A DNA stretch of 64,000 bases, taken from NCBI GenBank assembly GCA_038207565.1, contig JBBQZQ010000002.1, forward strand, positions 62,001-126,000, given 5' to 3'. Source of the DNA: JALZAI01 sp038207565. Lineage in GTDB: Bacteria; Actinomycetota; Actinomycetes; Mycobacteriales; Jatrophihabitantaceae. This document shows positions 55,658-64,000 of the stretch, piece by piece. Within the stretch, counting starts at the first letter, position 1, and the number at the start of each line of letters is the position of its first letter. A program made the position numbers and the translations under genes. A model generated the notes under the pieces. It did no database searches. It was not told where the DNA came from and worked only from the letters and a program-made list of their open reading frames with translations.

Positions 55658-56352
55658 GACAAATTGGCGCGCAGAAACTCCAGGGTGCGGTCCCAGGCCA
55701 GCTTCGCGCTGTCCGCGTGGTAGGTGCCCATCTTGTCCTTGTCGTTGTGGAAGGCGTGGCCTGCCGGGTAGTAGAAGAACTCCACCGAGCCCTGCGACTC
55801 CGCGCGGATCTGCTCCTCCTGCTCGTGTGCCTTGGTCACGGGATACATCTCGTCCTGCTCGGCGTAGTGGCCCTGAATCGGTGCGGTCACCGACCGGTAC
55901 TGATCAGGGACGGCAGGCCCGACGCCGTAGAACGACACGGCCGCGCCGATCTTGTCACCCTGCTGCGCCGCGAGTTGCAACACGAACCCGCCGCCCATGC
56001 AGAACCCGACGGTACCCACCTTGGCCGAGGTGACCGAATCGTCGGCCAACAGGAAGTCGACCGCACCGGCGAGGTCGCGCGCGGCCTCGTCGACGGGCAG
56101 TTCCTGCAGCATCTTGCCGGCCGCGTCGGCGTCGTGCGCGACCCGTCCGCCGTAGAGATCCGGCGCCAGCGAAACGAAACCTGCGGCGGCGAAGCGGTCG
56201 ACCAGGTCGGCCATGTGGTCGTCGAGCCCCCACCATTCCTGGATGAGCACCAGCCCCGGTCCGGAACCGGACGGCGGTCTGGCCAGGTAGCCATGCGCGT
56301 GGCCGCCGTTGCTCGGGAAGGTGACGTTCTGGCGCGGGTTCTGCTCCGACAC
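55654..56352 (-). CDS. Dienelactone hydrolase family protein
   Basis: A 232-aa alpha/beta hydrolase from GTG 56352 (AAGGA at good spacing). The Cys nucleophile typical of dienelactone hydrolases is in VGTVGFCMGGGFVLQLAA (about residue 120); LVLIQEWWGLDDHMADLVDRFAAAGFVSLAPDLYGG carries the conserved Glu that activates it. The Asp is in HYAEQDEMYP and the His in YPAGHAFHND. It would cleave cyclic esters or other ester bonds. It overlaps the GNAT gene. Classical chlorocatechol degradation genes are absent, so a housekeeping role is more likely. Confidence 0.93.
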   Translation of the reverse strand: MSEQNPRQNVTFPSNGGHAHGYLARPPSGSGPGLVLIQEWWGLDDHMADLVDRFAAAGFVSLAPDLYGGRVAHDADAAGKMLQELPVDEAARDLAGAVDFLLADDSVTSAKVGTVGFCMGGGFVLQLAAQQGDKIGAAVSFYGVGPAVPDQYRSVTAPIQGHYAEQDEMYPVTKAHEQEEQIRAESQGSVEFFYYPAGHAFHNDKDKMGTYHADSAKLAWDRTLEFLRANLS

Positions 56353-56441
56353 GGTGCATCCTTTCGACGACGTACTGCCTTCTTCGTACCAGTAGCCCGC
56401 TCGGTCGTACCAAGCAGTACCCACCCGCTACCGTCGATCCC

Positions 56442-57221
56442 ATGAGCACCCGGCCCCCGGCGGAATGCTGGCTCACCGACATGGACGGCGTCCTCGTCCA
56501 CGAGGAGAAGGCGCTGCCCGGCGCTGCCGATTTCCTCGACCGGCTCGTCGACCGTGAACGCCGCTTCCTCGTCCTCACCAACAACTCGATCTACACGCCG
56601 CGCGACCTGTCGGCGCGGCTGAACCGCGCTGGTCTGATCGTGCCGGAGGAGTTGATCTGGACGTCGGCCCTGGCCACGGCGGACTTCCTGGCCGAGCAGA
56701 TGCCGGGAGGGTCGGCATACGTCATCGGCGAAGCCGGGCTTACGACCGCGCTGCACGAGGCCGGTTATGTGCTGACCAACACCGATCCCGACTACGTCGT
56801 GCTCGGTGAGACCCGGACGTACTCGTTCGAAGCGATAACCCAGGCGATCCGGCTCATCGACTCAGGCGCGCGGTTCATCGCCACGAACCCCGACGTCACC
56901 GGGCCCAGTCCTGAGGGAGCGCTGCCGGCGACGGGTTCGGTGGCGGCGCTGATCACCAAGGCGACGGGCGCCGATCCGTACTTCGTCGGCAAGCCGAACC
57001 CGATGATGTTCCGCAGCGCGATGAACCGCATCCACGCGCATTCCGAATCGACGGTCATGGTCGGCGACCGGATGGACACCGACGTGATCGCGGGCATCGA
57101 AGCCGGCCTGGACACCATCCTGGTGCTGACGGGCTCGACACGGCGCGAGGGCGTTAACCGCTTCCCGTTCCGCCCGGGCCGCGTGCTCGAGTCGATCGCC
57201 GACGCCATCGAGCTGATCTGA
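56442..57221 (+). CDS. HAD-IIA family hydrolase (NagD/PGP-like)
   Basis: A 259-aa haloacid dehalogenase superfamily phosphatase. Motif I is WLTDMDGVLVHEE (nucleophile Asp13 and Asp15 region), motif II LVLTNNS, motif III Lys in VGKPNPMMF and motif IV VGDRMDTDVIAGIEAGLDTILVLTG. The cap between II and III is of type IIA, as in NagD and phosphoglycolate phosphatases. Substrate candidates are nucleoside or sugar monophosphates. It starts at ATG 56442 about 90 bp from the divergent hydrolase gene and ends six bases from a convergent gene. Confidence 0.93.
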   Translation: MSTRPPAECWLTDMDGVLVHEEKALPGAADFLDRLVDRERRFLVLTNNSIYTPRDLSARLNRAGLIVPEELIWTSALATADFLAEQMPGGSAYVIGEAGLTTALHEAGYVLTNTDPDYVVLGETRTYSFEAITQAIRLIDSGARFIATNPDVTGPSPEGALPATGSVAALITKATGADPYFVGKPNPMMFRSAMNRIHAHSESTVMVGDRMDTDVIAGIEAGLDTILVLTGSTRREGVNRFPFRPGRVLESIADAIELI

Positions 57222-57227
57222 GGCGTT

Positions 57228-57938
57228 TCAGATCCGGACGGTCGCGCGTTCCTCGCCCATGCGCCGCTGCAGGACCGACTCGTCCGTGCAGTTGTTGACG
57301 TAAACGACTGATCCGCCGGCGGCAAGGGGGGCCAGCAGGGTGTCGACCAGGTCGCCCGTCGTCGTCCAGGTTCGAGTCGTGAGCGCTCGCGCGCCGTCAC
57401 CGATGCCGAGTTCGCGGGCGCGCTCGATCGCCCAGTCGACGACCGCGCCGCGGGTGCGTCCGGACAGGCACGGATCGCCCGCGTCGGCGCCGAAACGTAG
57501 CGAGGCCCACACATCGGCCTGGGGACGCACGGCGCTCACGTAGTCGGCGGCGCCCGTCGGCGGGGTCGCGCCGAAGCCCACGGCCGCAGCGGACGGCGCC
57601 ACTGCGAACACATCATCGACCCCGCCCGCGCGTGTGAGGGACGCCGGCTCCACGAACGCCACGTCCCCGCCGTTCTCGACGAGTTCCAACCCGGCGGTCA
57701 GACAGCCCAACACGACAGGAACCGAGATCCAGTGCGCGGGCAGGGCGATCAGCGCCGCGTCGCCGCGTCCCAGACCGAGCTCGTCGATGAGCAGGTAATG
57801 GGTCTTGGCGACCCAGTTGCCCAGCGAACGCAGCGACAGCTCCGATCGCTCTCCGCTCGCTTCGTCGTAGTACGTGACGAACGGGCGGGACGGGGCCTGG
57901 GCCAGAAGGTCGGCGAAGAGCTGTTCCGGCGTTGCCAT
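57228..57938 (-). CDS. TIGR03089 family protein
   Basis: A 236-aa protein of an actinobacteria-specific family whose sequence resembles the N-terminal part of an AMP-dependent acyl-CoA synthetase (PSRPFVTYYDEASGERSELSLRSLGNWVAKTHYLLIDEL, then GDAALIALPAHWISVPVVLGCLTAGLELV). It lacks the AMP-binding signature and C-terminal domain, so catalysis is doubtful. The start is ATG 57938; it overlaps the stop of the upstream LCP gene by one base (TGATG). Residency next to LCP and mannose-activation genes is conserved in actinobacteria as far as I recall, which suggests an envelope-related role. Confidence 0.88.
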   Translation of the reverse strand: MATPEQLFADLLAQAPSRPFVTYYDEASGERSELSLRSLGNWVAKTHYLLIDELGLGRGDAALIALPAHWISVPVVLGCLTAGLELVENGGDVAFVEPASLTRAGGVDDVFAVAPSAAAVGFGATPPTGAADYVSAVRPQADVWASLRFGADAGDPCLSGRTRGAVVDWAIERARELGIGDGARALTTRTWTTTGDLVDTLLAPLAAGGSVVYVNNCTDESVLQRRMGEERATVRI

Positions 57939-59119
57939 CAATTGACGCAGCCGGCGTCGATCGGCTGCTGTGTCGCGGTGCCCGGGCTCGGCGGCGCAGT
58001 GGGATCCGTGCTTGTCTTCGTCTTCGGCACGGATGCGCCCGGCAGCGTGCCGCTCACCATCTGCTCGGCGAACTTGCGCACCGCCACCGGGTCGACGAAG
58101 ACCACGTCACCCACTTCGGTGGACCCCTGACCCTTGGTGGGGATCGTTCTGCCGATGATGTTGTTGGCGCTCAGATCGGACATCTGGGCCGCGAAGTCGG
58201 GGATGCTGAAGCCCTCGTCGACGTAGAACGAGCTGGTGACCGCCTTGACCAGCCTGTGCAGGTTCGTCAGCACGCCCCGTGAGGCCACCTTGCGGAACGC
58301 CGCGGTGATGAAGTACCGCTGCCGCTTGGCCCGACCGAGGTCCCCGCCGGGGATGGAGTGGCGCTGCCGTACGAACTGCAGCGACTCGACGGCCGACAGT
58401 TTGTGGATGCCTGCTGTCTGCACGAATCCCGAGCCGTCGGGGTCCGAGACGTTCTTGCACAGGTCGACAGTGATGCCGTTGATGGCCTGCGCGATGCGGT
58501 AGAAGCCGACGAACCCGACCTGCACGTAGTGCGTGATGGTCAATCCGGTGAGGTCGGTGACGGTCTGCACGAGTTTGTCGGCACCGGCGGCCTGTTTGGC
58601 CTGGTCGCTGCCACCCGCGTCGCCGTACCCGTCGGCAAAGGCTGCGTTGATCTTGTTTCGGCGGAACCCCCTGATGTCGACATAGGAGTCGCGCGGGATC
58701 GAGAGCAGCGTTGCCTTCGAGCCGTCGGCGGGCACGTGCACGATCATGATCACGTCGGTGGAGAGGCTGGCGTCGTGCCCGACGTGCAGCAGCTTGATCT
58801 CACTGCGCGTCATGTTGCTGCGGTCGTCGGCACCGACGATCAGGATGTTCTCGTCCTTGCCGTTGACCCCGGGTGTCGGGCCCGCCGTGGCGCCGCCACC
58901 GACGTCCTGTCGCGGCTGGTTCAGATTCGGCAAGGTGACTCTGTGCAGCCCGACGTTAAGGTCGCGGTAGTTCTTCCAGCCGTAGGCGAATCCGACCATG
59001 AGCGCGGCCGACAGCAGTGCGGCGACCACCTTGCCCGCCAACCGTCCGCCCGCCACCACGCTCGCCCGGCGTGCAGCAGCGTCATGCTGCCGGTTGCGCG
59101 GAGTCGGGGTGTCGGACAC
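57938..59119 (-). CDS. LCP family glycopolymer transferase (no LytR_C domain)
   Basis: A 393-aa LytR-CpsA-Psr enzyme that attaches glycopolymers (such as arabinogalactan or teichoic acids) from lipid carriers to peptidoglycan. One TM helix (about 27-46, VVAALLSAALMVGFAYGW) is followed by the extracellular LCP domain: ILIVGADDRSNMTRSE, TDVIMIVHVPADGSKATLLSIPRDSYVDI and LQFVRQRHSIPGGDLGRAKRQR, which hold the conserved Asp and Arg residues for pyrophosphate and Mg2+. A Pro/Thr-rich tail ends in DAGCVN. First of three tandem paralogues from the right; GTG start at 59119. Confidence 0.93.
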   Translation of the reverse strand: MSDTPTPRNRQHDAAARRASVVAGGRLAGKVVAALLSAALMVGFAYGWKNYRDLNVGLHRVTLPNLNQPRQDVGGGATAGPTPGVNGKDENILIVGADDRSNMTRSEIKLLHVGHDASLSTDVIMIVHVPADGSKATLLSIPRDSYVDIRGFRRNKINAAFADGYGDAGGSDQAKQAAGADKLVQTVTDLTGLTITHYVQVGFVGFYRIAQAINGITVDLCKNVSDPDGSGFVQTAGIHKLSAVESLQFVRQRHSIPGGDLGRAKRQRYFITAAFRKVASRGVLTNLHRLVKAVTSSFYVDEGFSIPDFAAQMSDLSANNIIGRTIPTKGQGSTEVGDVVFVDPVAVRKFAEQMVSGTLPGASVPKTKTSTDPTAPPSPGTATQQPIDAGCVN

Positions 59120-59128
59120 GTACGGAGG

Positions 59129-60601
59129 TTAGTTGATGCAGCCTGAATCGACCGCCTTGGTCTTGGGCTTCGTTGCCGACGCCGGCTTCGACGGTGACGC
59201 AGCGGCCTTCGACTGCACGGCCACGCCGTCGGAACCCAGCACGAGCGTCAGGGTGGAGACGTCGCCGGAGCGCACGACGGCACCCGGGACGTACTGTGCG
59301 AGGGTTTTCGCCTGCGACTCGTCCCCGCTCGCGTACTCGATCGTTGTCGTCGCCGACTGCGACGTGCTGTCACCCGAGGTTGCCTCGAAGCCCGCCGACT
59401 TGAGCGTCGCGGCGGCGCGGCCGGCCGCCCCGTTGGCCGATCCGCCATTGAGCACCGACACGGCGACGTCGGACGGGTCGAGGGTCGCAGCGCTCGAGAG
59501 CGCCGAATTTCCCGAGCCGATCAGCTTGTTCACAAATTTCTTGACCTTCGCGGGATCGACGACGACAACGCTGCCGACCGGCGAGCTGTCGTCATAGCCG
59601 GCGAACGGGATTGCCTTGCCGACGATGTTGTTCGCGCTCAAGCTCGACATCTGCGACGCGAGACTGGTGACGTTCAGACCGGAGTCGACATAGAGCGACT
59701 TGTCCACGGCACGGACGAGATTACGCAGCCGACTCGGGTTGAGCAGCGTGCCCGCAGAGGCGATCTTGCGGAATGCGGCGGTGAGGAAGTAACGCTGGCG
59801 CTGGGTGCGGTCGATGTCGCCGTTGGCCAGGCCGTGGCGCTGGCGGACGAACTGCAATGCCGTCACGCCCTCGACGGAGTGGTGCCCGGCCGAGAGGTGC
59901 AACCCGCTGTAGCTGTCGTCCACGGCCTTGCACAGATTGACCGACACGCCGCCGATCGCGTTGCTGATCCGGTAGAAGCCGAGCAGGCCGACTTGGACGA
60001 AGTGGTCGATCGTGAGACCGGTCAGCTGGTGGACGGTCTTGATCAGCAGGTCAGCGCCTGCGGCACGCCGGGTGTCCAGGCTGCCGGTGGTGTGGGTGTA
60101 GGCGCTGGCGTATGCGGCGTTGAGCTTGTTCATTCCGTAGCCGGGAATGGCGACGTAGGAGTCGCGGGGCAGGGAGATGAGCGTCGCCTTCGACCCGTCG
60201 GCCGGCACGTGCACGATCATCATCGTGTCGGTGCTGATACTGCCCTGGCCCTTTCCGGTGTGCAGTGCGTTGGCCTCGGCGCGAGTCATGTCGGTGCGGT
60301 CGTCGTTGCCGACGATGAGCAGGTTTTGGTCCTTGCCGTCGATGTCGTTCTGCGGTCCGTCGGACTGCACGCCGGTGTGGATCGATAACCGCTGCAACCC
60401 GTTGTTGAGGTCGCGGTAGTTCTTCCAGCCGTACCCGAAGAACACGATGATCGCGGCGGACAGCACCGCGGAGACGATTCGTGCCGACGCGCGGACGGTG
60501 TGCGAACGGCGGGGGGTCGGCGCGGCGCCCCGACCGCCGTGCTGCACACGTGGGTCGAGGTGCGGCGGCAGGGGCGGCAGCCCCGGGCTGGAACTCGACA
60601 T
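59129..60601 (-). CDS. LCP family glycopolymer transferase with LytR_C domain
   Basis: A 490-aa paralogue of its neighbours. A Pro/Arg-rich cytoplasmic N-terminus precedes a TM helix (about 39-58, RIVSAVLSAAIIVFFGYGW). The LCP domain contains NLLIVGNDDRTDMTRAEA, TDTMMIVHVPADGSKATLISLPRDSYVAI and LQFVRQRHGLANGDIDRTQRQR. Residues about 375-460 are a LytR_C domain (VAVSVLNGGSANGAAGRAAATLKSAGFEA). The chain ends VDSGCIN. It lies nine bases upstream of the shorter LCP gene and about 50 bp downstream of the third, consistent with one operon. Confidence 0.93.
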   Translation of the reverse strand: MSSSSPGLPPLPPHLDPRVQHGGRGAAPTPRRSHTVRASARIVSAVLSAAIIVFFGYGWKNYRDLNNGLQRLSIHTGVQSDGPQNDIDGKDQNLLIVGNDDRTDMTRAEANALHTGKGQGSISTDTMMIVHVPADGSKATLISLPRDSYVAIPGYGMNKLNAAYASAYTHTTGSLDTRRAAGADLLIKTVHQLTGLTIDHFVQVGLLGFYRISNAIGGVSVNLCKAVDDSYSGLHLSAGHHSVEGVTALQFVRQRHGLANGDIDRTQRQRYFLTAAFRKIASAGTLLNPSRLRNLVRAVDKSLYVDSGLNVTSLASQMSSLSANNIVGKAIPFAGYDDSSPVGSVVVVDPAKVKKFVNKLIGSGNSALSSAATLDPSDVAVSVLNGGSANGAAGRAAATLKSAGFEATSGDSTSQSATTTIEYASGDESQAKTLAQYVPGAVVRSGDVSTLTLVLGSDGVAVQSKAAASPSKPASATKPKTKAVDSGCIN

Positions 60602-60653
60602 CTGTTCGAGGTTACCGATCCTTGGCGAAATCGCCCGAAAAGGCGCGGTGTTC

Positions 60654-62072
60654 TCAGTCGATGCACGGCACGGCTGCGGTCTGCCCCGCTGCGGGGCGGC
60701 CGGCCGGAGGACGCCTGCTGGGCGAGGTCAGGCCCTGCACCTGCTTGTCGTCGGTGCCCAGTTCCAGGGTGACCCGGTTTACCGACGTCGTCTCGACCAG
60801 CTTGCTGCCGTCGACCACGTTGGCAACCGCCTTGGCAGCGGCCTGCTGGCCGGGCCGGTAGAGCACTGTGGTCGTGGTGACCGTCTCGGGCGTGGAATCG
60901 ACGACGTCCACCGAGAAGCCGCGATGTATCAGCTCCTCGGCGTTGCGGGTGGCCAGCTTGACGCGGTGGGTGCCGTTGAGCACGTCGAGGGTGACCGAGG
61001 ACGGGCGTGCGGCCGGGACCTTGACGAGCTCCGGATCCGCCACCTGACCGGTGACCGAGCGGATGAAGCTGGCAATCGCGGCCTCGTCGACCTGCACGAT
61101 CGCGGTCTCCACGCCGTCCGGGTAAATGACCTGCGGGCCGTTGTTGGGCAGGGTCGCGAACGCGATGTCGCCCGAGCTGAGCAGTTCGAACGACCGCGCC
61201 AGTGACAGCAGATTTAGGGACGGGTCGGTGATCAGCGACGAGCTCACCGCGCCGAGCAGGCGGTGCAGCTTGAAGGGGTTGAGCAGCTCACCGGCCGAGG
61301 CGATCTTGCCGAACGCCGCGCTGAGGAAGTACTGCTGGCGCTTGATGCGGTCCAGATCGCCGTGCGGCAGGCCGTGGCGCTGGCGCACGAAGGCGAGCGC
61401 CTGCTCGCCCTTGATCGTCGAGACACCCTTGGGCAGGTCGATGCCGGAGTACCCACTGCCGTAGGCGTCCTTGTCGGTCGTCGCGTTCTGTGCGTTCTTC
61501 AGGCAGACGGTGACCCCGCCGATGGCCTCGCTGATGCGGTAGAACCCGAGCAGGTTGACCTGCAGATAGTGGTCGATGTGCAGGCCGGTCAGGTTCGACA
61601 GGGTGCGCAGGGTCATGAGGATGCCGTCGCTCTGCGCCAGCCGATCGCTCTCGTGGCCGTCCTTGGCCGGGTAGTAACCGTCGCCGTACGCCGAGTTGAG
61701 CTTGCCCTTGCCGTGCCCGGGGATGCTCACCCACGAATCGCGCGGGAAAGAAATGATTGACGGTTTCCCCCCGTCCGAGGGGATGTGCAGGATCATCATC
61801 GTGTCGGTGTTGACGGTGCCGTCGTCATGGCCGGTGCGCATCGCGGACTGCTCCGCGCGGGTGGAGCCGGCCCGGCTGTCGCTGCCGATCAGCAGGATGT
61901 TCTGGGCGCTGCCGTCAATGTCGTTGCCGCCGTCGAGAGCCGGGACGGGTGCGCCGCGCGGGACGCTGGCGGTGAAGTCCTGGTAGGTGGCCCAGGCGTA
62001 ACCGCTCACGATCATGAGCAGGAAAGCGAGCAGGGCGAACGAGGCGCGAGTGGCCAGCCGGGCGCGATGCAT
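60654..62072 (-). CDS. LCP family glycopolymer transferase with LytR_C domain
   Basis: A 472-aa paralogue. The short basic N-terminus leads into a TM helix (about 9-27, SFALLAFLLMIVSGYAWATY). The LCP domain has ILLIGSDSRAGSTRAEQSA, TDTMMILHIPSDGGKPSIISFPRDSWVSI and LAFVRQRHGLPHGDLDRIKRQQ. A LytR_C domain follows (about 353-440, VTLDVLNGTHRVKLATRNAEELIHRGF). It ends TAAVPCID, again Cys two residues before the end. It is divergent from the SpoIID gene, with about 135 bp for promoters. Probably the first gene of the LCP-LCP-LCP-TIGR03089 operon. Confidence 0.93.
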   Translation of the reverse strand: MHRARLATRASFALLAFLLMIVSGYAWATYQDFTASVPRGAPVPALDGGNDIDGSAQNILLIGSDSRAGSTRAEQSAMRTGHDDGTVNTDTMMILHIPSDGGKPSIISFPRDSWVSIPGHGKGKLNSAYGDGYYPAKDGHESDRLAQSDGILMTLRTLSNLTGLHIDHYLQVNLLGFYRISEAIGGVTVCLKNAQNATTDKDAYGSGYSGIDLPKGVSTIKGEQALAFVRQRHGLPHGDLDRIKRQQYFLSAAFGKIASAGELLNPFKLHRLLGAVSSSLITDPSLNLLSLARSFELLSSGDIAFATLPNNGPQVIYPDGVETAIVQVDEAAIASFIRSVTGQVADPELVKVPAARPSSVTLDVLNGTHRVKLATRNAEELIHRGFSVDVVDSTPETVTTTTVLYRPGQQAAAKAVANVVDGSKLVETTSVNRVTLELGTDDKQVQGLTSPSRRPPAGRPAAGQTAAVPCID

Positions 62073-62207
62073 GATCTCGACAGGCTAGACGCGAAACACC
62101 CCGGATCTGCGCAGCCGATGTTGAAGTGTCGAGGGTGTCTGCCGATGAGGAAGGCAGCCTGTGCGCGCGCTCGGCGTGGCGTCGCAGTAAACGAGACGAG
62201 TTGTGAT

Positions 62208-63503
62208 ATGTGCTCTGCCCACACATCGCGGGTGTACCGGTCGGCAGCGTCCGCCGTCGTCGCCGCGGCCCTGATCGGCTCCGGAGGCGTCGTCGGCCCG
62301 GCGGCTGCCGACCCCGGCCGGGCTGCCGACGCGGCTGCCGACGCGGGACCGGCTGCCACCGGGACGGCGGTCTTCGCAGTGCACGGCAACGGCAACGGGC
62401 ACGGTCACGGCATGAGCCAGTACGGCGCGCGGGGTGCCGCGATCGCGGGCCTGTCCACCGCGCGGATCCTGGCGTTCTACTACCCGGGAACCACGCTCAG
62501 CACGTTGGCACCGAGCAAGATCCGCGTCCGCCTGTCCGGGGCAGCCTCCAACACCACGGTGTTCGCCGGAATCAGGGGCCTGCGCGTGACGGGCTACGGC
62601 GCGTTGCCCACGTGGGACTACGTGCGGTTCCGCCTCTCCCCCTATGGCAGCGGGCTGGCGCTCGCTGGTCGCAGCGCCGGCACCTGGAAGACGCTGTCCA
62701 CGGAGCTCCCGGCGCGGGCGGATTTCACCAGCTACTACGGCTGGGTCCGGATCCTGATGGCCGACGGCTCGTCCACCCGTTTCCACGGCGCGGTGGGCGC
62801 GTTGCGTAGCGGCTCGGGTGAGTACACGATCGACCGAGTTTCCCTGGACAACTACACCAGGGGTGTCGTGCCTCGCGAGATGCCGGCCTCCTGGCCGTCG
62901 GCAGCCGTCGGAGCGCAGGCGGTCGCGGCCCGCACCTACGGCCGGAACGCGGTCGAGAGTCACACCGGCTCCTCCTACGACATCTGCGACACGACCAGTT
63001 GCCAGGTGTACGGCGGCATGGCCCATTACAGCTCCGGGGGTTACCTGCAGTGGAGCGACGACCCGGCGGCGGTGGCCGGCAACGAGAACCAGGTGCTGAC
63101 CTATGGCGGCAGCACGATCTTCGCGCAGTTCTCTGCGTCCAACGGCGGCGCCAGCCTCGACGGTGGGCAGGCCTATCTCGTGGGCCGGGTCGACCCCTAT
63201 GACAACGCGACGTCTGGTGATCCCTACCTGAACTGGGCCGACCACGCGTCCGTGTCGCAGGTCGCCGGGTACTACGGTCTCAAGAGCGTCAGCTCCATCT
63301 CGATCACCCGGCGCACCGGATACGGCCAGTGGGGCGGCTGGGTGCTGGCGGCAACGGTCAATGGAACGAACTGGTCCGGTTCCGCGGCGCACGTGTCCAC
63401 GACCGGGTCCAGCCTGGCCTCGGCGCTCGGCCTGATGACCTCGTTCTTCCGCTTCGATTCCACGACCCCCGTGCTGGCCGCGACGACGCTCGTACCCCGC
63501 TAG
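62208..63503 (+). CDS. SpoIID/LytB domain protein (peptidoglycan-acting), exported
   Basis: From ATG 62208, 431 aa; an upstream ATG at 62146 in frame is possible. The signal sequence is SAASAVVAAALIGSGGVVGPAAA. GNGHGHGMSQYGARGAAIAGL (about 63-83) is the SpoIID opening. The core DRVSLDNYTRGVVPREMPASWPSAAVGAQAVAARTYG and SSYDICDTTSCQVYGG contains the conserved Glu of SpoIID lytic transglycosylases and a Cys pair. AQFSASNGGASLDGGQAYLVGRVDPYD is also typical. The family cleaves or binds denuded glycan strands; in non-sporulating actinobacteria the role is in wall remodelling. Neighbouring LCP genes fit this. Confidence 0.92.
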   Translation: MCSAHTSRVYRSAASAVVAAALIGSGGVVGPAAADPGRAADAAADAGPAATGTAVFAVHGNGNGHGHGMSQYGARGAAIAGLSTARILAFYYPGTTLSTLAPSKIRVRLSGAASNTTVFAGIRGLRVTGYGALPTWDYVRFRLSPYGSGLALAGRSAGTWKTLSTELPARADFTSYYGWVRILMADGSSTRFHGAVGALRSGSGEYTIDRVSLDNYTRGVVPREMPASWPSAAVGAQAVAARTYGRNAVESHTGSSYDICDTTSCQVYGGMAHYSSGGYLQWSDDPAAVAGNENQVLTYGGSTIFAQFSASNGGASLDGGQAYLVGRVDPYDNATSGDPYLNWADHASVSQVAGYYGLKSVSSISITRRTGYGQWGGWVLAATVNGTNWSGSAAHVSTTGSSLASALGLMTSFFRFDSTTPVLAATTLVPR

Positions 63504-63540
63504 CCGGCACGACGCCGGCGGGGTGTGACACCCTCGGCTG

Positions 63541-64000
63541 GTGCATGGTACGGACGCGGTGATCTTGGTCGGTGGGCTCGGCAGCCGGCTGCGTCCGTTG
63601 ACCCTCTCGGCGCCCAAACCGATGCTGCCCACGGCCGGCGTGCCGTTCCTGACGCATCTGGTGACTCGGATCCGGGACGCAGGCATTACGCACATCGTCC
63701 TGGGCACGTCCTACCGCGCAGAGGTATTCCGGGACTTCTTCGGCGACGGTTCGAGGCTGGGCGTCGAACTGGACTACGTCGTCGAGACCGAACCGCTGGG
63801 CACGGCGGGCGGCATCCGCAACGTGGTCCCGGCGCTGCGCGGTGACACTGCGCTCGTGTTCAACGGCGACGTCCTGTCCGGCGTCGACCTGGGCGCGCTG
63901 CTCGAGACCCACGAGCGGGCCGGCGCCGACGCCACGCTGTACTTGACGACCGTGCCCGATCCGCGAGCGTTCGGGTGCGTCCCGACCGACGGGCACGGGC
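63541..64000 (+). CDS. Sugar-1-phosphate nucleotidyltransferase (mannose-1-phosphate guanylyltransferase-like), 3' end outside window
   Basis: The first 153 codons of a nucleotidyltransferase starting at GTG 63541 and running off the window. DAVILVGGLGSRLRPLT is the nucleotide-binding loop, APKPMLPTAGVPFL the following PKP motif, and YVVETEPLGTAGGIRNVVPAL and VFNGDVLSG (metal-binding Asp) continue the fold. Position beside LCP genes matches manB/manC (GDP-mannose pyrophosphorylase) of mycobacteria as I recall it, feeding mannan and lipomannan synthesis. A glucose-1-phosphate thymidylyltransferase is less likely. A small GCCGGC-ACGAC-GCCGGC hairpin sits just before it after the SpoIID stop. 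Confidence 0.9.
   Translation, partial: MHGTDAVILVGGLGSRLRPLTLSAPKPMLPTAGVPFLTHLVTRIRDAGITHIVLGTSYRAEVFRDFFGDGSRLGVELDYVVETEPLGTAGGIRNVVPALRGDTALVFNGDVLSGVDLGALLETHERAGADATLYLTTVPDPRAFGCVPTDGHG

Noticed and set aside
63503..63541. Intrinsic terminator after the SpoIID gene
   Set aside because: The GCCGGC hairpin is short and lacks a T tract.

Overview
The window is a compact, very GC-rich stretch of actinobacterial chromosome. Evidence for the group: marker families largely restricted to Actinobacteria (TIGR03089, DUF5302, an acVLRF1-type release factor, an F420-dependent Ddn-like oxidoreductase), three LytR-CpsA-Psr (LCP) enzymes, a HspR/HAIR operator at lon and many GTG starts. The order GtrA-purK-purE ... 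fadE25-like acyl-CoA dehydrogenase ... TIGR03089-LCP ... mannose-1-phosphate guanylyltransferase resembles the mycobacterial purKE-fadE25-manB neighbourhood as I remember it, but several blocks are inserted here. I cannot name the genus; a Jatrophihabitans/Frankia-like lineage would fit.

Layout. 0-3.3 kb: type 5 uracil-DNA glycosylase with type II NADH dehydrogenase, a thioesterase/SRPBCC pair and an unusual tRNA-Leu(UAA). 3.3-8.3 kb: small DUF5302 protein, Ddn-like oxidoreductase, MFS transporter, a broken acetyltransferase and lon behind a HAIR operator. 8.3-14.6 kb: pirin, enoyl-CoA hydratase, PfkB kinase, an ECF sigma factor coupled to an alkyltransferase, a Bax-inhibitor-like membrane protein and a thiolase. 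14.6-21.5 kb: SGNH hydrolase, then cystathionine beta-synthase and gamma-synthase separated and followed by two exported SxxK serine hydrolases, one with three IPT/TIG domains. 21.5-27.2 kb: an AcuC deacetylase overlapping a GNAT-acyl-CoA-synthetase fusion (reversible lysine acetylation), then a SigE-family sigma factor with a membrane partner. 27.2-29 kb: a decayed patch with an IS630 remnant, an LmeA-like gene of lower GC and a truncated PIN toxin. 29-34.4 kb: AlkZ-like protein, class III aminotransferase plus methylmalonate-semialdehyde dehydrogenase, and a divergent MocR regulator. 34.4-41.4 kb: purK, purE, an alpha/beta-hydrolase-ABC ATPase fusion, its permease and an acVLRF1 gene, all with overlapping starts and stops. 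41.4-50.5 kb: UDP-glucose dehydrogenase, pgi, two different 6-phosphogluconate dehydrogenases, an amidohydrolase and glyA behind a ZTP riboswitch. 50.5-57.9 kb: TetR/methyltransferase pair, acyl-CoA dehydrogenase, a frameshifted SIMPL gene, phosphatase, GNAT, dienelactone hydrolase, HAD phosphatase and TIGR03089. 57.9-64 kb: cell-envelope cluster of three LCP proteins, a SpoIID protein and the start of a sugar-phosphate nucleotidyltransferase.

Genes are tightly packed, often with ATGA or GTGA overlaps. Four intergenic or pseudogenic sites carry the same 53-54 bp element bounded by inverted GTGATCAAC ends. The most distinctive items are that element family, the GNAT fusion whose synthetase half has lost key catalytic parts, the hydrolase-ABC fusion tied to purKE, the acVLRF1 gene that seems to start at CTG, the ZTP riboswitch and the class-I-shaped tRNA-Leu(UAA).
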